Under the pieces are notes generated by a model. That model worked only from the letters and a program-made list of their open reading frames with translations, was not told where the DNA came from and did not search any database. A stretch of 9,681 bases of DNA from Clostridia bacterium. Lineage in GTDB: Bacteria; Bacillota; Clostridia; Oscillospirales; CAG-272. The stretch lies in the NCBI GenBank assembly GCA_017625275.1, contig JAGALI010000212.1, forward strand, positions 1 through 9,681. The letters are read 5' to 3'. Positions 1-5,342 of this stretch are shown here, one piece after another; position 1 is the first letter of the stretch, and the number at the start of each line of letters is the position of its first letter. The position numbers and the translations under genes are program-made.

Positions 1-60
1 GCACGGGCAAAGCAAGGGTGAAAGAATTATCTATAAAATACTAAGGTTGAGATTTTGCGA
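1..60. other. Left edge, possible 3' end of an upstream rightward gene
   Basis: No complete gene fits here. Two plus-strand frames are open from the window edge and stop soon: one ends with TGA at 19-21 and one with TAA at 42-44 (reading TGKARVKELSIKY then stop). Either could be the tail of a gene converging on pncB, in which case the hairpin at 67-94, which has T-runs on both strands, would terminate both genes. The stretch is too short to identify a family. Confidence 0.25.
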
Positions 61-66
61 AAAACA

Positions 67-94
67 AAAAAGCACAGGCAATCCTGTGCTTTTT
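67..94 (-). terminator. Rho-independent terminator of pncB, probably bidirectional
   Basis: Perfect inverted repeat: GCACAGG (72-78) pairs with CCTGTGC (83-89) around a 4-base loop, and the stem is extended by A-runs pairing with T-runs. On the minus strand the stem is followed by a U-rich tract and lies 5 bases past the pncB stop at 99-101. The T-run on the plus strand would also let it terminate a gene entering from the left. The minus-strand apex reads GGATTGCC, which recurs in the terminator at 8539-8562. Confidence 0.9.
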
Positions 95-98
95 GATT

Positions 99-1547
99 TT
101 AAGCCTTTCCTTTTTTGGAGAGAAGGGAGTTTTTTTCGTCCCAGAGGCGCTGGGAGAGGTCAACATAGTAGTTGTGAGGGTTCTCGAAGCGAAGCACCTC
201 ATCCCACATTGACTCAAGCTCCAATTTGCATTTCTCACGAATTTTATCGACACTTGGCGAGGTGTAAATGCATTTTCCGTTCTCAAAAACCTTAACTCTT
301 AGGTCCTTTAAGATATAATTTTCCATGATTTTACGCTTCCAAATGTGTGCAGGGTCAAAAAGCTCATATGGCTTACTCTCATCAATCACCTCGTCGTGAA
401 TGGTGATAAGGTCTGCCTCTGCCTTTCCGCTTTCCTTGGAATAGAAGCGATATAGGCTCTTAAAGTCTGGATTTGTTATCTTTATTGGGTTTTCACTTAT
501 CTTGATTTTTGGTGTGATTTTTCCGTCCCTTTCAACTGCAACAAGCTTATAAACGCCACCAAACACAGGCTCGCTCCTTGCGGTAACCAGTCTTTCGCCA
601 ACGCCAAACGCATCAACGCACGCACCCTGTGTCAAAATATCGCGAATTATATACTCGTCAAGTGAGTTGGAGATAACAATTTTACAAGCAGTAAGCCCTG
701 CATTGTCAAGCATTTTTCTAACCTTTTTTGTAAGGTAGGTAATGTCACCCGAATCAATTCTGATGGCGCATTTTTTCCTTTGCTCATCAGTAAGCACGCT
801 CTTAAACGCCTTAATCGCATTAGGAATACCACTCTTTAAAACATCATAGGTGTCAACAAGCAGGGTGGGTCCATCTGGATATAGACGACAGTATGCCTCA
901 AACGCCTCATACTCGCTATCAAACATTTGAATCCATGAGTGAGCCATTGTGCCACTGGCAGGCACACCGAAAAGCTTATCGGCAAGGGCACAGGAGGTTG
1001 AGGCACAGCCACCGATATATGAGGCGCGAGCACCATAGATTGATGCGTCAGCACCATGCGCGCGTCTTGCACCAAATTCAGACACAGCCCTGCCACCAGA
1101 CGCCCTTGAAATTCTTGACGCCTTAGTCGCAATCAAGCATTGATGGTTTATGGTAAGAAGCACAAAGGTTTCTATAAATTGTGCCTCAATTGCAGGGGCA
1201 CGCACAGTCATTATAGGCTCGTTTGGGAAAACGACAGCTCCCTCCTCGACGCTCCAAATATCGCCAGTAAAGCGAAAGCCCTCAAGATATTTAAGAAATT
1301 CCTCATCAAAAATCCCCTTGGAGCGAAGGTAGTCTATGTCCTCCTTCGTGAATTTGATAGAATTTATATACTCAATTATTTGCTCAAGTCCGGCAAAGAT
1401 GGCATAGCCACCACCATCAGGCACACGCCTAAAGAACACATCAAAGTATGCGATTTGGTTCTTGATTTTGGAATGAAAATAGCCACGCGCCATTGTGATT
1501 TCGTAAAAATCGCAGAGCAGAGTAAGCTCTCTTTGCCCTATTCTCAT
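99..1547 (-). CDS. pncB: Nicotinate phosphoribosyltransferase (NAPRTase)
   Basis: Cytosolic enzyme of niacin salvage: nicotinate + PRPP + ATP give nicotinate mononucleotide, which NadD and then NadE convert to NAD+. The 482-residue product opens with RELTLLCDFYEITMARGYF, a typical NAPRTase N-terminus, followed by FFRRVPDGGGYAIFAGLEQ. The block SEFGARRAHGAD, then ASGTMAHSW with His203, matches the histidine that is phosphorylated in this family. RIDSGD and the phosphate-binding block DAFGVGERL follow. The frame is open for 16 more codons upstream (Met at 1595), but the Met at 1547 has a GAGAGGT ribosome binding site at 1556-1562 and begins the conserved sequence, so I chose it. The gene is monocistronic here, divergent from nadE, and ends at the hairpin 67-94. 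Length is usual for the family and all major motifs are intact. Confidence 0.96.
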   Translation of the reverse strand: MRIGQRELTLLCDFYEITMARGYFHSKIKNQIAYFDVFFRRVPDGGGYAIFAGLEQIIEYINSIKFTKEDIDYLRSKGIFDEEFLKYLEGFRFTGDIWSVEEGAVVFPNEPIMTVRAPAIEAQFIETFVLLTINHQCLIATKASRISRASGGRAVSEFGARRAHGADASIYGARASYIGGCASTSCALADKLFGVPASGTMAHSWIQMFDSEYEAFEAYCRLYPDGPTLLVDTYDVLKSGIPNAIKAFKSVLTDEQRKKCAIRIDSGDITYLTKKVRKMLDNAGLTACKIVISNSLDEYIIRDILTQGACVDAFGVGERLVTARSEPVFGGVYKLVAVERDGKITPKIKISENPIKITNPDFKSLYRFYSKESGKAEADLITIHDEVIDESKPYELFDPAHIWKRKIMENYILKDLRVKVFENGKCIYTSPSVDKIREKCKLELESMWDEVLRFENPHNYYVDLSQRLWDEKNSLLSKKGKA

Positions 1548-1577
1548 ATTAAAATACCTCTCAATTTTAAAAACATC

Positions 1578-1606
1578 TTGAATTTTTATTCGCACCTGTG
1601 TATAAT
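1578..1606 (+). promoter_or_regulatory. Predicted sigma-A promoter of nadE
   Basis: TTGAAT (1578-1583), a 17-base spacer and a perfect TATAAT (1601-1606) predict a start near 1613 and a leader of about 80 bases. A second TATAAT at 1614-1619 lacks an obvious -35. The promoter lies inside the transcribed leader of the opposing pncB gene. Confidence 0.65.
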
Positions 1607-1629
1607 AGACTTATATAATGCACAAGTGC
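1592..1629. promoter_or_regulatory. Candidate operator: paired GCACnnGTG palindromes between pncB and nadE
   Basis: GCACCTGTGT (1592-1601) and GCACAAGTGC (1620-1629) are two near-identical short palindromes whose starts are 28 bp apart. The first sits in the -35/-10 spacer of the predicted nadE promoter; the second lies just inside the predicted start sites of both transcripts. A repressor binding both could silence both NAD genes. From memory the ACACCTGT-like core resembles sites of the niacin-responsive repressor NiaR (YrxA), which controls NAD genes in Firmicutes, but I cannot verify the match. In the pncB RNA the two copies can also pair into a 9-bp stem with one G-U and a 20-base loop, so an RNA role is an alternative. 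Confidence 0.45.
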
Positions 1630-1639
1630 CCTTATAAAT

Positions 1640-1668
1640 ATATTACGGCAAAATTGTCAAAAAGTCAA
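1640..1668 (-). promoter_or_regulatory. Predicted sigma-A promoter of pncB
   Basis: On the minus strand, TTGACT (1663-1668), a 17-base spacer and TAATAT (1640-1645) predict a start near 1633 and a leader of about 86 bases to the ATG at 1547. An overlapping alternative, TTGACA with a 17-base spacer and TTATAA, lies 9 bases further downstream in the direction of transcription. This promoter falls within the predicted leader of nadE, so the two promoters overlap in a divergent, mutually transcribed arrangement. Confidence 0.65.
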
Positions 1669-1694
1669 GTTTTTGATAGAATAAAGGAGTAAAA

Positions 1695-3584
1695 ATGAAG
1701 CACGGATACCTAAAGGTAAGATGTATCTCGCCAGATTTGCGTGTGGCAGATGTAAAATTTAATACAGCCAAGCTTATTCAGGCGATTTGGGATAGCGCCG
1801 ATGCTGGGGTTAAGCTCCTAGTTCTTCCGGAGCTGGCTGTGACAGGCGCCACCTGTGGTGACCTTTTCAAGCATAGCGCGCTGATTAGCGCATCTCATAG
1901 CGCTGTTGAGAGCATTTGTGACTCAACAAGAGATAAGGACATAATTGTTGTTTTCGGTGCGCCACTTCTGAATGGTGCACGCCTATATAATTGTGCTGTT
2001 GTAATATCAAACGGAAAAATTCTTGGTGTAGTGCCTAAAAAATATGTGGGTGATAGCGCGCGCTATTTCTGTAAGCCTGCACTTGAGGGCGAAATCAAGC
2101 TTGGTCAGGGCACCTATCCATTTGGAAACGACCTTATCTTCACCTGTGGTGAGTTTAAAATTGGCGCACATCTTGGCACTGATTTGTTTTCACCAAATGG
2201 TGGGGCTAGTGCGCTTTGCCTAGCTGGCGCGAATATAATCGCATGCCCAAGCGCAGATGAGGAAATCGTTGGCGCAGACTCTCGCAGAGTCCTTATTTCC
2301 AAGGCTAAAAGCGCGACGCTTGCGTGTGCATACTTGATTGCAAACGCCTGTGAGGATGAGAGCACAACAGATAGTATTTACTGTGCACACAATATTATTT
2401 GCGAAAACGGAAAAATCCTTGCCGAGTGCAAGCCGTTTGAGAGCAAAAACGGAGATACAATAAGCGAGATTGACGCATCAATGCTCAATCACATAAAAAT
2501 GCAAAGGGCAGATACAGCAGAGGGTCAGCCTGTAAGATGTATACCATTCCAGCTAAAGCACGAGAAAACCACTCTCACAAGAAAAATTGATAAATTCCCA
2601 TTTATTGCAGATAACGAGGCAGAGCAGGCGAAGCGTAGCGAGAAAATTCTCACAATGCAGGCGCACGCGCTGGCGAGAAGACTCGTCGCCTCACATTCAA
2701 AATGTGCAGTATTTGGTGTGTCAGGTGGACTTGATTCAACGCTTGCGCTTCTTGTGATTGCCCGTGCCTATGATTATCTTGGCTGGCAAAGGGGCGATAT
2801 ATGTGCCGTTACAATGCCTTGCTTTGGTACAACGGCAAGAACGAAATCAAACGCCTATGCGCTATGTGAGGAGCTTGGTGCTACAGTAAAGGAAATTAAC
2901 ATTTCAGCCTCTGTTAAGGCACACCTTGCCGACATTGGTCATAGCGAGGATAACCACAATGTCACCTTTGAAAACGCGCAGGCGAGAGAGCGCACACAGG
3001 TGCTTATGGATTTGGCAAACGACCTTGGTGGACTTGTTGTAGGAACAGGAGATTTGAGTGAGATTGCACTCGGCTGGTCAACCTATAACGCCGACCACAT
3101 GTCAATGTATAATCCAAACTGTAGTATACCAAAAACACTAGTTAGATACCTTGTGGCATATGAGGCATCGCGCCTTGAGGGCAGGGCAAGGGAGGCTCTT
3201 CTTGACATTCTCGATACACCTGTTTCTCCAGAGCTTTTGCCACCAGCCGACGGAAAAATCGTACAAAAAACAGAGGATTTAGTAGGGCCATATGAGCTTC
3301 ACGATTTCTTCCTCTATAGCTTTGCAAGATATGGCTTTGCACCATCAAAGCTCTATCGCTTGGCAAGGCTTGCGTTCGCTGGAGAATTTGAAGACGAGGT
3401 AATTTATAAGTGGCTTGTAGCCTTTATAAAGAGATTTTTCACACAGCAATTTAAGCGCTCCTGCTCACCAGACGGAGTAAAGGTTGGCACAGTGGCACTC
3501 TCACCAAGGGGTGGACTTAAGATGCCAAGCGACTCTACCTACTGGGTATGGCTTGATGAGCTTGAGGCGAACAAAAATTATTAA
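1695..3584 (+). CDS. nadE: Glutamine-type NAD+ synthetase with a degenerate glutaminase domain
   Basis: Catalyses the last step of NAD+ synthesis, ATP-dependent amidation of nicotinate adenine dinucleotide. The 629 residues form two domains. Residues about 5-270 are a nitrilase-type glutaminase: Glu46 (VLPELAVTG) and Lys115 (VVPKKY) match two members of the Glu-Lys-Cys triad. The nucleophile position reads AHLGTDLF, with Gly161 where the family has the Cys of EICEDLW. Other substrate-site positions also differ (YREFYE-like segment replaced by SARYFC; the SASNE-like segment is SADEE). Residues about 320-629 are the synthetase, with the ATP-binding SGGLDS loop at 343-348, then TFENAQARERT, GTGDLSEIALGWSTY, PKTLVRYL, QFKRS and LSPRG, all intact. 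I therefore infer an enzyme using free ammonia. The start has AAGGAG at 1684-1689. No terminator follows, so co-transcription with the next gene is likely. Confidence 0.95.
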   Translation: MKHGYLKVRCISPDLRVADVKFNTAKLIQAIWDSADAGVKLLVLPELAVTGATCGDLFKHSALISASHSAVESICDSTRDKDIIVVFGAPLLNGARLYNCAVVISNGKILGVVPKKYVGDSARYFCKPALEGEIKLGQGTYPFGNDLIFTCGEFKIGAHLGTDLFSPNGGASALCLAGANIIACPSADEEIVGADSRRVLISKAKSATLACAYLIANACEDESTTDSIYCAHNIICENGKILAECKPFESKNGDTISEIDASMLNHIKMQRADTAEGQPVRCIPFQLKHEKTTLTRKIDKFPFIADNEAEQAKRSEKILTMQAHALARRLVASHSKCAVFGVSGGLDSTLALLVIARAYDYLGWQRGDICAVTMPCFGTTARTKSNAYALCEELGATVKEINISASVKAHLADIGHSEDNHNVTFENAQARERTQVLMDLANDLGGLVVGTGDLSEIALGWSTYNADHMSMYNPNCSIPKTLVRYLVAYEASRLEGRAREALLDILDTPVSPELLPPADGKIVQKTEDLVGPYELHDFFLYSFARYGFAPSKLYRLARLAFAGEFEDEVIYKWLVAFIKRFFTQQFKRSCSPDGVKVGTVALSPRGGLKMPSDSTYWVWLDELEANKNY

Positions 3585-3595
3585 AATTTATGCCC

Positions 3596-3611
3596 ACGGG
3601 GGCGTCCCCGT
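3596..3611 (+). promoter_or_regulatory. Small GC-rich hairpin abutting the Lrp gene ribosome binding site
   Basis: ACGGGG (3596-3601) and CCCCGT (3606-3611) form a 6-bp stem with a GCGT loop. It directly abuts the AAGGAG at 3612-3617 that serves the gene starting at 3624. There is no U-run after it, so it is not a standard terminator. It could stabilise or process the mRNA between nadE and the regulator gene, or tune ribosome access. The upstream GCCC (3592-3595) offers a competing pairing with GGGC (3600-3603). Confidence 0.4.
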
Positions 3612-3623
3612 AAGGAGAAAAAT

Positions 3624-4103
3624 ATGGATAAGCTTTTAACATTACTTGAAAACGATTCTACCCTTACAGCACAGGAGCTTGCTCGCATGCTTGATAAGGA
3701 AGTAGGCGAAATTAAAAACATTATAGAAAAATACGAAAAGGACGGCGTTATCCTCGGCTACCATACAGTAGTTGACTGGGATAAGACGGATAGAGAATAT
3801 GTAAGCGCGCTTATTGAGGTTAAGGTTATGCCTCAGCGTGACCGTGGCTTTGACAAAATTGCAGAGAAGATTTATAATCACCCAGAGGTAAAGAGCCTTT
3901 ATCTTATGTCTGGTGGCTTTGATTTTACTGTAATCATTGAGGGCAAGACAATGAAGGAGGTTGCTTACTTCGTTGCACAAAAGCTTGCACCTATTGAATA
4001 TGTAACCTCAACAGCTACACACTTTGTGCTTAAGAAGTACAAGGACAAGGGCGTTGTATATTCAACACCTGAAATTGACGAGAGAGGTAATTTTCCCCTA
4101 TGA
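3624..4103 (+). CDS. Lrp/AsnC-family transcriptional regulator
   Basis: DNA-binding regulator of the feast/famine (Lrp/AsnC) family, 159 residues, the usual size. Residues about 1-55 form the winged helix-turn-helix (LTAQELARMLDKEVGEIKNIIEKYEKDGVILGY). Residues about 60-140 are the effector-binding RAM domain, with ALIEVKVMP, the LMSGGFDFTVIIEG turn, and TATHFVLKKYKDKG. Such proteins form dimers to octamers and sense amino acids. AAGGAG at 3612-3617 sets the start, 39 bases after nadE. The stop overlaps the start of the next gene (ATGA), so the two are translationally coupled. By arrangement the pair resembles B. subtilis AlaR-AlaT (YugG-YugH), where the regulator controls its neighbouring alanine transaminase. 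That role is inferred from context, and the effector cannot be read from the sequence. Confidence 0.93.
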   Translation: MDKLLTLLENDSTLTAQELARMLDKEVGEIKNIIEKYEKDGVILGYHTVVDWDKTDREYVSALIEVKVMPQRDRGFDKIAEKIYNHPEVKSLYLMSGGFDFTVIIEGKTMKEVAYFVAQKLAPIEYVTSTATHFVLKKYKDKGVVYSTPEIDERGNFPL

Positions 4104-5278
4104 TAGATTACGGTTCAATGCTTTCAAGGACGGTGCAGGACATTAAGCCCTCAGGCATTCGAAAATTTTTCGACATGCTAGCTGACATGGGCGATGTTGT
4201 TGCGCTAACTGTAGGTCAGCCTGATTTTGTCACGCCTTGGCACATACGCGAGGCAGCTATTGACAGTCTTGAAAAGGGAAAGACCTACTATACCTCTAAT
4301 GCAGGAACACCTGAATTAAGAGATGAAATTTCAAAATATATGAAAAGAAAATTCTCGCTTGACTATACAAGGGACGAAATTATCGTTACCGTCGGTGGAA
4401 GCGAGGCAATAGATATTGCTTTAAGGGCGCTTATAAACCCAGGTGATGAGGTTATTTTACCAATGCCATCGTTTGTGTGCTATGAGCCTATTGCAAAAAT
4501 GTGTGGCGCTAAGGTCGTTACAATTGACACAAGGCTAGAAAACAACTTTAAGCTTACAGCTGATGAGCTAAGGGGTGCAATTACCGATAAGACAAAGCTT
4601 CTTATTTTGCCATTCCCAAATAACCCAACAGGTGCAATTCTCACAAGGGAGGACCTTGAGGGAATAGCAGAGGTGCTTCGTGGCACAAATATTGCTGTTT
4701 TGTCAGACGAGATTTACGCAGAGCTTACATACGGCAAGAAGCACACCTCAATTGCTTCAATTGATGGCATGCATGAGAGAACAATTATTGCAAGTGGCTT
4801 TTCAAAGGCGTATGCTATGACGGGCTGGCGCCTTGGATATATTTGTGCGCCCACACCTCTTGCTAAGCAAATGCTTAAATTGCATCAGTTCGCTATTATG
4901 TGTGCGCCAACAGCATCACAATTTGGAGCTGTTGAGGCTATGAAAAATGGCGATGACGATATTGCATATATGCGTGCAGAGTATGATAGGCGTCGCGTGT
5001 TCATTCTTGAGGGCCTTCGCAAAATAGGTATCGAGTGCTTTGAGCCAGAGGGCGCATTCTATATCTATCCAAATATAGGCAAATTTGGACTCTCTAGCGA
5101 TGAATTTTGTGAAAGACTTTTGTACGAGCACAGATGTGCAATAGTTCCAGGCACAGCCTTTGGCGAGAGTGGAGAGGGCTTTGCTAGAATTTCCTATGCG
5201 TACTCCCTTAAGCACATTAAGGAAGCGCTTAAGAGAATAGAGAAATTTATAAACAAGCTTAAGGAAGAAAAGAAATAA
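4100..5278 (+). CDS. PLP-dependent class I/II aminotransferase
   Basis: Cytosolic fold-type I aminotransferase of the aspartate/alanine/aromatic group, 392 residues, full length. Visible motifs: TVGQPDF near the N-terminus, YTSNAGTPELRDEI, VGGSEAIDIAL (cofactor phosphate loop), NNPTG with Asn175, SDEIY with Asp203 that contacts the pyridine nitrogen, and SGFSKAYAMTGWRLGY with the Schiff-base Lys236. Arg363 in ARISYA is the expected substrate carboxylate-binding arginine. The start overlaps the stop of the Lrp gene by 4 bases; the nearest GAGAGG (4082-4087) is rather far away, consistent with translational coupling. Pairing with an Lrp regulator suggests alanine or a related amino acid as substrate (compare B. 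subtilis AlaT/YugH). Specificity within this group cannot be assigned by eye. The terminator at 5292-5322 follows. Confidence 0.93.
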   Translation: MIDYGSMLSRTVQDIKPSGIRKFFDMLADMGDVVALTVGQPDFVTPWHIREAAIDSLEKGKTYYTSNAGTPELRDEISKYMKRKFSLDYTRDEIIVTVGGSEAIDIALRALINPGDEVILPMPSFVCYEPIAKMCGAKVVTIDTRLENNFKLTADELRGAITDKTKLLILPFPNNPTGAILTREDLEGIAEVLRGTNIAVLSDEIYAELTYGKKHTSIASIDGMHERTIIASGFSKAYAMTGWRLGYICAPTPLAKQMLKLHQFAIMCAPTASQFGAVEAMKNGDDDIAYMRAEYDRRRVFILEGLRKIGIECFEPEGAFYIYPNIGKFGLSSDEFCERLLYEHRCAIVPGTAFGESGEGFARISYAYSLKHIKEALKRIEKFINKLKEEKK

Positions 5279-5291
5279 AAATCTAAGCAAG

Positions 5292-5322
5292 AAAGAGCAG
5301 ACACAATTTGTGCCTGCCCTTT
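5292..5322. terminator. Shared bidirectional terminator between the aminotransferase gene and spoIIE
   Basis: A 14-bp arm pair (5292-5305 and 5309-5322) with a 3-base loop lies between two converging stops. Read leftwards (spoIIE), all positions pair, with two G-U wobbles, and the stem is followed by TTTCTT. Read rightwards, those two positions become A-C mismatches, but the T-run is better (5320-5324). It probably ends both transcripts. Confidence 0.8.
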
Positions 5323-5342
5323 TTGCGTTAAAGCTATAGACA

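Noticed and set aside
893..1126. His/Arg-rich plus-strand open frame
   Set aside because: It is an antisense shadow of the conserved pncB block around the phosphorylated His; the composition is an artefact of the opposite frame.
1548..1595. N-terminal extension of pncB by 16 residues
   Set aside because: The upstream Met has no ribosome binding site, while GAGAGGT sits at the right distance from the Met at 1547 where family similarity begins.
1140..1637. Plus-strand open frame of 165 codons across the 5' half of pncB
   Set aside because: It is fully antisense to a conserved gene, lacks a ribosome binding site and any recognisable domain, and follows from pncB codon composition.
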